A DNA stretch of 64,000 bases from Haloferax prahovense DSM 18310 (GTDB lineage: Archaea > Halobacteriota > Halobacteria > Halobacteriales > Haloferacaceae): the NCBI RefSeq assembly GCF_000336815.1, contig NZ_AOLG01000028.1, forward strand, positions 69,188-133,187, read 5' to 3'. The notes under the pieces are model-generated. The model worked only from the letters and a program-made list of their open reading frames with translations. It searched no databases and was not told the DNA's origin. Below, piece after piece: positions 44,340 through 53,627 of the stretch. Positions within the stretch are counted from its first letter, which is position 1. Every line of letters starts with the position of its first letter. The translations under genes and the position numbers were made by a program.

Positions 44340-45773
44340 ATGGACGAACTAGCCCGGCGGACGCCGAGCGACGGCGTCACCGAAGTCGTCTCGGCCGACG
44401 ACATCGAGTGGGATATCGACACGGACGTGCTCGTCGCGGGCGGCGGGGGGACCGGCCTCGTCGCCGCGCTCGCGGCCAGCGAGAACCCCGACGTTCGCGT
44501 GACGGTGCTGGAGAAAGCGCCCGAGTGCGGCGGGAACACCTCGCTTTCGACGGGGATGATTCCCGCAGCGGGGACGCGACTCCAGCGCGAGGCGGGTATC
44601 GAGGAGACGCCCGCCGACATGGCCCGCGACATCTTGGAGAAAAACGATTACGAGGCCGACGAGGAGCGCGTGCGGTACCTCTGCGAGGAGAGCACGAACC
44701 TCATCCACTGGCTCGTCGACGACTGGGACGTCACGCTCCACGTCGTGGACGACTTCAAGTACCCCAAGCACTCCGAGTACCGGATGCACGCACCGGAGGG
44801 TCGAAACGGCGAGAACCTCGTCGCCGAACTGGTCGAGCGCGTCGAGTCGACGCCGAACATCGAACTCCTGACGAACGCGCCCGTGAAGCAGCTCGTCGCC
44901 GACGACGGCGCGGTCCGGGGCGTCGTCGCCGGCCTCGGCCACGACGAGGCCATCGAAGCCGAGAAGGTCATCCTCGCCACCGACGGCTTCGCCGGCAACC
45001 GCGAGATGGTCACCGACTACTGCGAGGAGGACATCGAGCGGGCGCTGTACTTCGGCGCTGACGGCAACACCGGCGACGGCGTCCGCTTCGGCGCGGAACT
45101 CGGCGGCGAACTCGCCTGCATGGACGCCTATCAGGGCCACGCGACGGTGGCGAGCCAGACGGGGATGCTCTCGACCTACGCGGTCACGATGAACGGGGGC
45201 ATCCTCGTGAATCGGGACGGCGAGCGGTTCGGCGACGAGTCCGCGGGGTACAGCGAGTTCGCCATCTCGGTGCTCAAACAGCCCGGCGGGCAGGCGATTC
45301 AACTGTTCGACGAGCGCATCTTCGAGCGACTCCGCGGGCAGTTCGAGGACTTCGACGAGGCCATCGAGCAGGGGACCTACCACAGCGACGACTCGGTCGC
45401 CGACCTCGCCGCGCGACTCGGTGCCGACGGCGAGCGCGCCGCGGAGACGGTCGCCGACTACAACGGGGCCGCCGCGGCGGGCGAACCGGACGAGGTGGGC
45501 CGCGTCGACGGCGCGAACCCGCTGGAAGCGCCCTTCTACGGGACCAAAGTCACCGGCGCGCTCTTTCACACGCAGGGCGGGCTCGTCGTCGACGAAGACG
45601 GGCGCGTCCTCCGAACCGACGGGAGTACGGTCGAGAACCTCTACGCCGGTGGTGGCACGGCCTGCGGTATCAGTGGCCACGGCGCGGGCGGCTACCTCTC
45701 CGGCAACGGGCTGACGACCGCGCTCGGCTACGGCCGCCTCGCCGGCATCCACGCCCGCGAGTCGCTCGACTGA
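44340..45773 (+). CDS. FAD-dependent fumarate-reductase/succinate-dehydrogenase-like flavoprotein
   Basis: 477 residues. The FAD-binding loop DVLVAGGGGTGLVAALAAS is near residue 28, with GGNTSLSTGM after it. The second FAD segment VILATDGFAGN is near 215, and the C-terminal GGGTACGISGHGAGGYLSGN contacts FAD. This subfamily of soluble flavoproteins reduces or oxidises C=C bonds in acids such as fumarate, urocanate or tricarballylate. It begins the rightward gene set and would adjust the double bond in the pathway intermediate (inference). Confidence 0.87.
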   Translation: MDELARRTPSDGVTEVVSADDIEWDIDTDVLVAGGGGTGLVAALAASENPDVRVTVLEKAPECGGNTSLSTGMIPAAGTRLQREAGIEETPADMARDILEKNDYEADEERVRYLCEESTNLIHWLVDDWDVTLHVVDDFKYPKHSEYRMHAPEGRNGENLVAELVERVESTPNIELLTNAPVKQLVADDGAVRGVVAGLGHDEAIEAEKVILATDGFAGNREMVTDYCEEDIERALYFGADGNTGDGVRFGAELGGELACMDAYQGHATVASQTGMLSTYAVTMNGGILVNRDGERFGDESAGYSEFAISVLKQPGGQAIQLFDERIFERLRGQFEDFDEAIEQGTYHSDDSVADLAARLGADGERAAETVADYNGAAAAGEPDEVGRVDGANPLEAPFYGTKVTGALFHTQGGLVVDEDGRVLRTDGSTVENLYAGGGTACGISGHGAGGYLSGNGLTTALGYGRLAGIHARESLD

Positions 45774-45884
45774 CGCGCCGACTCAGCCGACTCGACCGGC
45801 TCGATGCGGGAATATCTTCGGAACGTGACAACACGAGTACGATAGCATTTATTACAATTGGCACCAACCTCGTGATTGATTGCC

Positions 45885-47207
45885 ATGGGTAAGACTCTCA
45901 AGTCTTCGACGAGCAACAGGCGGCGCTTCCTCAAAGCAACGGGTGCGAGCGTCGCGGCATTGACATTAGCCGGCTGTGCGAGCGACGACGCCGGAAACGG
46001 CGGCGGCGATTCGGGCGGCGACTCCGGCGGTGACTCGGGCGGGTCCGGCGGCGACACGGGCACCACGACGGGGACGCCCGAGCAGTCCGTCGACGAGGTC
46101 ATCATCGGTTCGAACCACCCGCTTTCGGGCAGTCTCGCCGCGACGGGCGTCGGGATGAGCAACGCCATCAAACTCGCCGCGATGCGGAAAAACGAGGAGG
46201 GCGGCATCGAGTCGCTCGACGGCGCGGAAGTGACCGTCATCGAGGGCGACAACCAGGGCGCACAGGAACTCGGCGGACAGGTCAGCGAGGAACTGCTCAG
46301 CGAGGGCGCGCACGTCCTCACCGGCTGTTACTCCTCGCCGGTGACGACGGCGGCGACGCAGGTCGCAGAACGGCAGGGCGTCCCGTTCGTCATCTCCATC
46401 GCGGCGGCGGACAACATCCTGCAGGGCCGCGACTTCAACTACGTCTACCGGCCCCAGCCCCCGGCCCGCCGGCTGGCGAGCGACTACGCGGACCTCGTGC
46501 CGTCGGTCATCCGCGACGGCGGCGGCACCATCGACACGGCGGGGCTGTTCTACATCAACAACAGCTACGGGCAGGCGATTCGCGACAGCCTCCGCGAGTT
46601 CCTCCCCGAGCAGAACGTCGAAATCGTCGAGGAGACGGCCATCGAGTTCGGCGCGTCGAACGCCAACACGCAGGTGTCGCGGCTCCGGAGCGCCGACCCC
46701 GACACCATCATCGCCACGACGTACGTCGCCGGCGGCGTCCTGCTCGCGCAGGCGCTGCAGGACCAAGACTACCGGCCGCCGTATCTGACCGCGTCCGCGT
46801 CCGCGACGTTCACCGACGACGACGCCGTCAGCGACATCGGCGAGTTCGCAAACGGCGTGCTGGACAACAACTACGCGCTGAACCCGACGGTCGACAAGAC
46901 CGCCGAGGTCCGCTCGCAGTTCCTCGACAACTACGACCAAGAATTCTCGGCGTCGGTCGGGATGGCCTACACCGCGGCCGAGGTCATCATCCAGGCGGTC
47001 GAAGAGGCCGGCAGCGTCGAGCGCGACGACATCAACGAGGCGCTCAAGAGCCTCAGCTACGAGGACCACATCTCCGCGATGGGCGCTATCGAGTTCGACG
47101 ACCAAGGCGAGAACGTCAACGCGCTCGGCCCGGTGAACCAGGTTCAGGACCTCTCGGTCAAGGTCGTCTACCCCGAAGAGTACGCGGAGGCCGACCCACA
47201 GGTCTGA
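45885..47207 (+). CDS. livK: Branched-chain-type ABC importer substrate-binding lipoprotein
   Basis: 440 residues from the ATG at 45885. Tat signal SNRRRFLKATGASVAALTLA with lipobox GCAS, then a Gly/Asp/Ser linker of GGDS repeats. The Leu/Ile/Val-binding fold follows: VIIGSNHPLSGSLAATGVGM, HVLTGCYSSPVTTAATQVAE, and SVGMAYTAAEVIIQAVEEAG. It captures the pathway substrate outside the cell. Co-transcribed with livHMGF. In this family ligands include amides, ureas and aromatic acids besides amino acids. Confidence 0.9.
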   Translation: MGKTLKSSTSNRRRFLKATGASVAALTLAGCASDDAGNGGGDSGGDSGGDSGGSGGDTGTTTGTPEQSVDEVIIGSNHPLSGSLAATGVGMSNAIKLAAMRKNEEGGIESLDGAEVTVIEGDNQGAQELGGQVSEELLSEGAHVLTGCYSSPVTTAATQVAERQGVPFVISIAAADNILQGRDFNYVYRPQPPARRLASDYADLVPSVIRDGGGTIDTAGLFYINNSYGQAIRDSLREFLPEQNVEIVEETAIEFGASNANTQVSRLRSADPDTIIATTYVAGGVLLAQALQDQDYRPPYLTASASATFTDDDAVSDIGEFANGVLDNNYALNPTVDKTAEVRSQFLDNYDQEFSASVGMAYTAAEVIIQAVEEAGSVERDDINEALKSLSYEDHISAMGAIEFDDQGENVNALGPVNQVQDLSVKVVYPEEYAEADPQV

Positions 47208-47300
47208 CCGCGACCCTCGCGCCCGTCACGTCAACGAACCGTCCCGAAAGATAGCCACCTTTTATGGGGGTTGCCAACAATTCCCGAGCGTAGAAACCGC

Positions 47301-48266
47301 ATGGGACACCTAGTCACATCGGTCGCGCCGCTGCCGCTGCAGGGCGGTGGCCTCGGCCGATTCATCGACCCGTTCGTACAGTTCCTGACTGACATCACCA
47401 ACCTGGAGCCCGTCCTCCTGCAGTTGCTCGCGTTCGGCCTCCTGCTCGGGGGCGTCTACGCGCTGACGGCGCTCGGACTGACCATGATATTCGGCGTGAT
47501 GGACGTCATCAACTTCGCCCACGGCGTCTTCCTCGTCGTCGGGATGTACTCGGTGTGGTTGGTCTCCGAGATGGCGGGTATCAGCCCGTTCCTCGGCATC
47601 CCCATCGCCGCCGCCGTGCTGTTCGTCCTCGGGGTGGTCGTCCACGTACTCACGGTCGAACCCATCATCGAGGCCCCCCAGCAGAACCAGCTCATCGCCA
47701 CGCTGGGCGTCCTCTTTATCATCCAGTCGGCCATCGAAATCGTGTTCACGCCCGACCCCCAGCAGGTCGAACTCTCGCTCGGGTCGATACAGGTCGGCGG
47801 CGTCTTCATCCCGCTCGGACAGTTCTACGCGCTCGTCATCGCGCTCGGGACGATGCTCGCCGTGCGGGCGTTCCTGAACCGGACCGACCTCGGCCGGAAG
47901 ATTCGCGGCACGGCCGACAACCGCGACGGCGCGCGCTACGTCGGCATCAACGTCCGCCGAATCAACTACCTCACCTTCGGTATCGGCGCGGCGCTGGCCG
48001 GCGTGGCCGGCGGCTCCATCGCGCTGTTCCAGCGGTTCGACCCCTTCACGGGCGAGACGTACCTCATCAACGCCTTCGTCATCGTCATCCTCGGCGGCCT
48101 CGGGTCGTTCCCCGGCGCGTTCGTCGGCGGCCTCATCGTCGGGATGATTCAGGTGTTCGGGGGCTACTACCTTCCCGGGACCACCGCGCAGGTGCTCATC
48201 TTCCTGCTTTTCATCGGGACGCTCCTCGTCAAGCCCGAGGGTCTCTTCGGAGGTGCTGAGGCGTGA
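47301..48266 (+). CDS. livH: Branched-chain-type ABC importer permease LivH
   Basis: 321 residues from the ATG at 47301 (a TTG at 47271 is possible). About eight membrane helices. The family motif LTALGLTMIFGVMDVINFAHG is split across residues ~50-71; RAFLNRTDLGRKIRGTADNRDGARYVGIN is the EAA-like cytoplasmic loop, and VIVILGGLGSFPGAFVGGLI follows. A TATA-like CCTTTTATGG at ~47258 suggests an extra internal promoter. It overlaps livM by 4 bp. Confidence 0.92.
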   Translation: MGHLVTSVAPLPLQGGGLGRFIDPFVQFLTDITNLEPVLLQLLAFGLLLGGVYALTALGLTMIFGVMDVINFAHGVFLVVGMYSVWLVSEMAGISPFLGIPIAAAVLFVLGVVVHVLTVEPIIEAPQQNQLIATLGVLFIIQSAIEIVFTPDPQQVELSLGSIQVGGVFIPLGQFYALVIALGTMLAVRAFLNRTDLGRKIRGTADNRDGARYVGINVRRINYLTFGIGAALAGVAGGSIALFQRFDPFTGETYLINAFVIVILGGLGSFPGAFVGGLIVGMIQVFGGYYLPGTTAQVLIFLLFIGTLLVKPEGLFGGAEA

Positions 48267-49339
48267 GCGCCATCGAGACTGTCCGCGACCGCTACCGGAC
48301 GTTCGACGACCAGCGGTACGCCCCGCTGGTGAAGGGCGTCGGGCTGTTCGGCCTGCTCGCGGCGCTCCCGACGATTATCGAAATCGACGTCGCCGGGATG
48401 GAACTCGCGGCGCTGTTGAGCCTGAAAGTGCTCATCCTCACGGTCATCTACGCCTACACGGCCCAGGCGTGGAACATCATGTCCGGCTACACCGGGCAGT
48501 TCTCCTTCGGGCACGCGGCGTTTTTCGGCATCGGCGCGTACGCCACGCAGGCGCTCGTCGTCGACGCCGCGGTGAACCCGTGGATCGGAATGCTCGTCGG
48601 CGGCGTGCTGGCCGGGGCCTACGGGCTCATCATCGGCGCGCTCTCGTTCCGCTTCAAACTGCAGGGCCACTACTTCGCGCTGGCGACGCTCGCGTTCGCG
48701 GAACTGCTCCGCTTCGTCGTCACCAACATGTCGGAGCTCCGCGGGGCCAACGGCTACTTCAAGGCGTTCCCGCGGGACTACGGCGCGGAGTACGGCCTCG
48801 TCGCCTTCCAGTTCCAGAACGACCTGCCGTACTACTACCTCATCGTCGGCTTCCTGCTCGTCGTGACGCTCGTCTCGTGGCTCATCAAGAACTCGTGGGT
48901 CGGGCTGTACTTCTTCGCCATCCGCGAGGACGAGCGGGCCGCCGCCAGCGTCGGCGTACCGAGCTTCCGATACAAGCTCATCGGCGTCGCTGTCAGCGCC
49001 TTCTTCACCGCCCTCGGCGGTGCCTACTGGTCGATGTACTTCAACACCATCCGCCCCGACACCGTGTTCGCGCTGTTCAAGAACGTCGAACTGCTCCTCC
49101 CCGCCGTCGTCGGCGGGCCGGGGACGCTTCTGGGCCCCATCGTCGGCTCGTTCATCGTCACGCCGGTCAGCGAAATCGCGCGGACGACGTTCTCCGACAT
49201 CAACGGCCTCGACCGCATCATCTACGGCGCGTTCCTCGTGGCCATCGTCATCTACTCGCCGCGCGGCGTCGTCAGTTGGCCGAGCCAGGCGCGCGCGCTC
49301 TGGGAGCGCGTCCGCGGCGACGAGGAGGTGAGCGAGTGA
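48263..49339 (+). CDS. livM: Branched-chain-type ABC importer permease LivM
   Basis: 358 residues from a GTG at 48263 overlapping livH. Membrane helices surround the family motifs WNIMSGYTGQFSFGHAAFFG (near 70) and the cytoplasmic loop FFAIREDERAAASVGVPSFR. The later helices hold VVGGPGTLLGPIVGSFIV. It pairs with LivH as the membrane channel. The stop overlaps the livG start by one base. Confidence 0.92.
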   Translation: MSAIETVRDRYRTFDDQRYAPLVKGVGLFGLLAALPTIIEIDVAGMELAALLSLKVLILTVIYAYTAQAWNIMSGYTGQFSFGHAAFFGIGAYATQALVVDAAVNPWIGMLVGGVLAGAYGLIIGALSFRFKLQGHYFALATLAFAELLRFVVTNMSELRGANGYFKAFPRDYGAEYGLVAFQFQNDLPYYYLIVGFLLVVTLVSWLIKNSWVGLYFFAIREDERAAASVGVPSFRYKLIGVAVSAFFTALGGAYWSMYFNTIRPDTVFALFKNVELLLPAVVGGPGTLLGPIVGSFIVTPVSEIARTTFSDINGLDRIIYGAFLVAIVIYSPRGVVSWPSQARALWERVRGDEEVSE

Positions 49340-50130
49340 TGTCGGCAGACGAGACGAACGCGCAGAGCGTCGACGACGCGGACGCCGACATCGACCGCGA
49401 CGGCGAGCAGATTCTGTCGGTCGAGGGCGTCGGCAAGCGCTTCTCCGGCCTGCAGGCGCTCGACGACGTGGACATGACCGTCAACCGCGGCGAGATTATC
49501 GGCCTCATCGGGCCGAACGGCGCGGGCAAGACCACGCTGTTCAACTGCATCAGCGGGGCGTTCCCGCCGACGAGCGGGACCGTCAGGCTCGACGGCGAGG
49601 TCATCTCCGGCCTCCCGGCGCACAAAATCGCGCGGGCGGGGCTGGCGCGGACGTTCCAAATCACGCGCCCGCTGGAGGAACTGACCGTCGTCGAGAACGC
49701 GATGGTCGGCGCGCACATCCACACCCGCCGCCGGGGCGAGGCGCGCGAAATCGCCATGGAGACCCTCGAATTCGTCGGGCTCGCGGACAAGGCCGAAGAG
49801 GAGGCGGGCGAACTCACCGTGGGCGCACAGAAGCGCCTCGAACTCGCCCGCGCCGTCTCGACGCGGCCGGAAATCCTGCTCCTCGACGAGATTATGGCGG
49901 GGCTCACCCCGTCGGAGTCGAACCAGATGCTCGACCTGTTCCGCCAACTCCGCGAGCGCGGGACGAGCCTCCTCATCATCGAACACGACATGAAAGCCAT
50001 CATGAACATCTCGGACTACGTGAAAGTGCTGGACCAAGGGAAGGGCATCGCCTTCGGCGCGCCCGAGACGGTGGTCGAAGACGACCGCGTCATCGAGGCC
50101 TACATCGGGGGGTTCGACGTCGATGCTTGA
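49339..50130 (+). CDS. livG: Branched-chain-type ABC importer ATPase LivG
   Basis: 263 residues from the ATG at 49339. Walker A GPNGAGKTTLFN (near 60), the LivG-type ARTFQITRPLEELTVVENAM, the degenerate signature LTVGAQKRLELARA, and Walker B EILLLDEIMAG followed by the H-loop IIEHDM. The signature motif reads VGAQKR rather than LSGGQ-like, as in some LivG proteins. An acidic N-terminal extension of ~30 residues precedes the domain. It overlaps livF by 8 bp. Confidence 0.93.
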   Translation: MSADETNAQSVDDADADIDRDGEQILSVEGVGKRFSGLQALDDVDMTVNRGEIIGLIGPNGAGKTTLFNCISGAFPPTSGTVRLDGEVISGLPAHKIARAGLARTFQITRPLEELTVVENAMVGAHIHTRRRGEAREIAMETLEFVGLADKAEEEAGELTVGAQKRLELARAVSTRPEILLLDEIMAGLTPSESNQMLDLFRQLRERGTSLLIIEHDMKAIMNISDYVKVLDQGKGIAFGAPETVVEDDRVIEAYIGGFDVDA

Positions 50131-50827
50131 ACTGAGCGGCGTCCGCGCGGGCTACGACGACATCGAGGTGCTCCACGGCGTCGACATGCACGTCGACGAG
50201 GGCGAAATCGTCGCGCTCATCGGCTCGAACGGCGCGGGCAAGACGACGACGATGCGCACCATCTGCGGCATCCTCTCGCCGAGCCGCGGCGAGATAACCT
50301 ACCGCGGCGAGGAGATTCACTCGAAGGCGTCCCACGAAATCGTCGAGCGCGGCATCGTGCAGGTCCCCGAGAACCGCGACCTGTTCACCAACATGACCGT
50401 CATCGACAACCTGCTACTCGGCGCGCAGACCGAGGAGGCGAAGGCGGACCGCAAGGAGAACCTCGACGAGATGCTGGAGCTGTTCCCCCGGCTCGCGGAG
50501 CGCAAGAACCAGCGCGCCGGCACCATGTCCGGCGGGGAACAGCAGATGCTGACCCTCGCCCGCGCGCTCATGGGCGAGCCCGACCTGCTCATCCTCGACG
50601 AGCCCTCCATCGGCCTCGCGCCGCACCTCGTTCAGGAGGTGTTCGACGTCATCGAGGACATCCACGCGCAGGGCATGACGGTCCTCATGGTCGAACAGAA
50701 CGTCCAGCAGACGCTCAAGCTGGCCGACCGGGGCTACGTCATGGAAAACGGCCGCATCAGCATGACCGCCGACGGCGACGAACTCCTCGAAGACGAGGGC
50801 GTCGTCGAGGCGTACCTCGGGGTGTGA
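50123..50827 (+). CDS. livF: Branched-chain-type ABC importer ATPase LivF
   Basis: 234 residues. Walker A IGSNGAGKTTTMRTI (near 33), signature TMSGGEQQMLTLARAL, Walker B LLILDEPSIGLAPHLVQEV, H-loop VEQNVQQTL. With LivG it energises LivHM. Its stop is one base before the start of the first MmgE/PrpD gene, so transporter and enzymes form one operon. Confidence 0.93.
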   Translation: MLELSGVRAGYDDIEVLHGVDMHVDEGEIVALIGSNGAGKTTTMRTICGILSPSRGEITYRGEEIHSKASHEIVERGIVQVPENRDLFTNMTVIDNLLLGAQTEEAKADRKENLDEMLELFPRLAERKNQRAGTMSGGEQQMLTLARALMGEPDLLILDEPSIGLAPHLVQEVFDVIEDIHAQGMTVLMVEQNVQQTLKLADRGYVMENGRISMTADGDELLEDEGVVEAYLGV

Positions 50828-50828
50828 G

Positions 50829-52157
50829 ATGACCGACGAAGCGCTCGCGTCGTTCGTGTCTGACCTCGACCGGGGCGACCTCCCCGCGTCGGTCGCCGAC
50901 CGCGCGTCCCTCGTCGTCGCCGACACCATCGGCGCGGTGCTGGGCGGCGCGTCGGACCCCGCGGTCGCCGCGCTGGCGCGCCGGTGGGCCGACGAGAACG
51001 GCGGCGAATCGACCATCATGGGGACCGCGGGCGAGCGGACCTCGGCGTACCGCGCCGCGTTCGTCAACGCGGCCGCCGGGAGCGTCCTCGAACTCGACGA
51101 GGGCCACCGCTTCGCGGCCGGCCACCCCGCCATTCACGTCCTCCCCGCGCTCCTCGCGGACGGCGAGTCGGCCTACCGCAGCGGCGACGAGTTCCTGACG
51201 GCGTTCGTCGCCGGCTACGAGGCGGCGGTCCGCGCCGCCGAGGCGGTTGTCCCGCTCGCCGACGGCCTCCACCCCCACGGCGTCTGGGGCGGCGTCGGGA
51301 CCGCCGCGGCCGTCTCCCGGCTCCGCGGCCTCGACGCCGAGACGACGCTCGACGCGATGCGCATGGCGGCGAACTACGCCCAGCACACCCGGTTCGAGGC
51401 GGCCACCGAGGGCGCGACCGTCAGGAACGGCTACGTCGGGATGAGCAACCTCTCGGGGCTCCTCGCGGTCGACCAAGCCGAATCGGGGTTCACCGGCCTC
51501 GACGACGGCGTGGTCCGACACCTCGAACCCGTGGCCGCGGACGGCCCCGACCGGAGCGCCCTCGCCGACGAACTCGGCGAGCGCTGGGAAATCGAGCGCG
51601 GCTACTTCAAGGTCCACGCGGCCTGCCGCTACACCCACGCCGCCCTCGACGCCGTGGCGCTCCTCGTCGACGAGGCGGGCGTCGACGCGGCCGACATCGA
51701 ATCGGTCACCGTCGAGACGTACCCCGCCGCGGCGGCGCTGTCGGACCCTGCACCCGAGAACGCCCTGCAGGCGAAGTTCTCCCTCCCCTTCGCCGTCGCC
51801 TCAGCGCTGACGGCCGGCGAGACCGGCAAGGAGGCGTTCACCGACGAGGCGCTGACGAAGGCCACGCTCGGGTTCGCCCGACGCGTCGACGTGGTCGCCA
51901 CCGAGGAGTTCGCGGCCCGCGCCCCCGACGAGCGCGGCGCGCGCGTCACCGTCGGGACGGGCGACGGCGAGCAGTACGCCCGCGAGGTGCGCGCCGCCCG
52001 CGGCGGCGAACGCGACCCCTTCACCGAATCGGAACTCCGAGCAAAGTTCGACCGACTCGTCGCGCCCGTCATCGGCGACGGCGGCGTCGACGGCCTCTGG
52101 ACCGCGGCGACCGAACCCGCCGCCCCCCGCGTGCTCTGCGCCCTCACTCGGGCCTGA
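50829..52157 (+). CDS. MmgE/PrpD family protein (copy 1)
   Basis: 442 residues, usual family length. N-terminal helical domain with DTIGAVLGGASDPAVAALA, AAGSVLELDEGHRFAAGHPA and AVRAAEAVVPLADGLHPHG. The C-terminal part has KVHAACRYTHAALDAVALLV and YPAAAALSDPAPENALQAKF. The family includes 2-methylcitrate dehydratase, cis-aconitate decarboxylase and iminodisuccinate epimerase. Here it likely dehydrates or isomerises a branched polycarboxylate from the imported compound. Exact reaction unknown. It follows livF directly. Confidence 0.88.
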   Translation: MTDEALASFVSDLDRGDLPASVADRASLVVADTIGAVLGGASDPAVAALARRWADENGGESTIMGTAGERTSAYRAAFVNAAAGSVLELDEGHRFAAGHPAIHVLPALLADGESAYRSGDEFLTAFVAGYEAAVRAAEAVVPLADGLHPHGVWGGVGTAAAVSRLRGLDAETTLDAMRMAANYAQHTRFEAATEGATVRNGYVGMSNLSGLLAVDQAESGFTGLDDGVVRHLEPVAADGPDRSALADELGERWEIERGYFKVHAACRYTHAALDAVALLVDEAGVDAADIESVTVETYPAAAALSDPAPENALQAKFSLPFAVASALTAGETGKEAFTDEALTKATLGFARRVDVVATEEFAARAPDERGARVTVGTGDGEQYAREVRAARGGERDPFTESELRAKFDRLVAPVIGDGGVDGLWTAATEPAAPRVLCALTRA

Positions 52158-52184
52158 GCACCCGTTCGACCACGCATTCAGACC

Positions 52185-53558
52185 ATGATTTCACAGGAAC
52201 CAGTCCGAGACTGGGAACGACAGGTGCACCGCTTTCTGACCGACGAGATACCCGAGGACGTGCGCGCCGACGGGGCGCGAATCGTCGCGGACGTGCTCGC
52301 GGCGACCGTCGCGGGGGCGGCCGCGCCACAGCACGCGGGCGTCTTCCGCGACGCGGCGCTGGCCGACGGCCCGGCGTCCGTCCTCGGGACCGACCGACGC
52401 GTCGACCCGTCGCAGGCGGCGCTGTTGAACGCGACGGCGGCGATAACACAGGAGATAGAGGAGGGCCACAACCGGGGCGGCCACGTGGGCGCGAGCATCG
52501 TCGCGGGCGCGGTGGGCGTCGCCGAGGCCCACGACGTTGGCGGCGAGACGTTCGTGGACGCCTGCGTCCGCTCCTACGAGCTGTGCGCGCGCTTCGAGTA
52601 CGCCATCTTCGCGATGAAGGCCCGGATGAACGAGGCGATTCCGTGGCTCGTCCGCGACCCGCACTCGACGTGGACGACGCTCGGACCGGCGCTGACCGCC
52701 GCCGTCTGCGCGGGGCAGTCGCCCGACGAAGTGCGCGAGACGGTCCGGACCGCGCTGAACCTCGCGGTCGTCTCCATGCACGACCCCTTCGCCGAGGGCG
52801 CGCCGTCGCGGAACGTCACCGCCGGCTTCTCCGCGCAGGCCGGCGTGAGCGCCGCGGCGCTGGCCGCCGCCGGACTCCGGGGGTCGCCCGCCGCGATGGA
52901 GGCCGTCTACGACCCGTTCGAGACGCTCCTCGGTGACGGCGAGTTCGCCGCCCTCTTCGACTCGCTCGGCGACGACTGGTGGATTACCGAGGCCTACCAG
53001 AAGCCGTACCCGTCGTGTCGCTACACTCACGCCCCGCTCGACGCCCTGCGGGACGCCGGCGCGGACGACCTCACGCCCGCCGACGTGGACCGAATCGACG
53101 TGTACACCTACCGCAACGGCGTCGATATGAGCCACGCGCGCCCCGAGACGCTCACCGCAGCGAAGTTCTCGACGCCGTACGTCCTCGCCCGCTGGGTCGC
53201 GGACGGACGGGTCGAACTCGACCACTTCCTCGACGACGCGCTCGGCGACGAGACCGTACAGGCGCTCACGGAGCGCGTCCACCTGCACGCGGACGAGGCG
53301 TTCGAGCGGGCGTTCCCCGACGACTGGGGCGCGCGCGTCGAAGTGACCGCCCGTGACGGAAGTCGCTATGTCGGCGAGCGCGAGTACCCCCGCGGCGACT
53401 ACCGCGACCCGCTCTCGGGGTCCGACCTCGCCTCACGCAACCGCGACCTGCTCGCGTTCGGTCTCGGCGACGACGCCGCAGACGAGGCGCTCGGCGCGCT
53501 CTCGGCGGTGGATTCGAGTCCGGTCCGCGAGACCGTCGCCGCGCTGACACGGGGCTAG
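52185..53558 (+). CDS. MmgE/PrpD family protein (copy 2)
   Basis: 457 residues from the ATG at 52185. It has the same layout as copy 1: LLNATAAITQEIEEGHNRGG (with GHVGAS after), DACVRSYELCARFEYAIF, and KPYPSCRYTHAPLDALRDAG. The sequences differ clearly, so the copies are old paralogues, possibly acting on successive intermediates or as a heteromer. It is 27 bp after copy 1, the last enzyme gene before the IclR regulator. Confidence 0.88.
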   Translation: MISQEPVRDWERQVHRFLTDEIPEDVRADGARIVADVLAATVAGAAAPQHAGVFRDAALADGPASVLGTDRRVDPSQAALLNATAAITQEIEEGHNRGGHVGASIVAGAVGVAEAHDVGGETFVDACVRSYELCARFEYAIFAMKARMNEAIPWLVRDPHSTWTTLGPALTAAVCAGQSPDEVRETVRTALNLAVVSMHDPFAEGAPSRNVTAGFSAQAGVSAAALAAAGLRGSPAAMEAVYDPFETLLGDGEFAALFDSLGDDWWITEAYQKPYPSCRYTHAPLDALRDAGADDLTPADVDRIDVYTYRNGVDMSHARPETLTAAKFSTPYVLARWVADGRVELDHFLDDALGDETVQALTERVHLHADEAFERAFPDDWGARVEVTARDGSRYVGEREYPRGDYRDPLSGSDLASRNRDLLAFGLGDDAADEALGALSAVDSSPVRETVAALTRG

Positions 53559-53627
53559 CCCGAACGCTCGTTCGGGTTCTCCGAACGAAACGCCAACAAT
53601 TATTACCGCACTCAGTCATTGATAACT

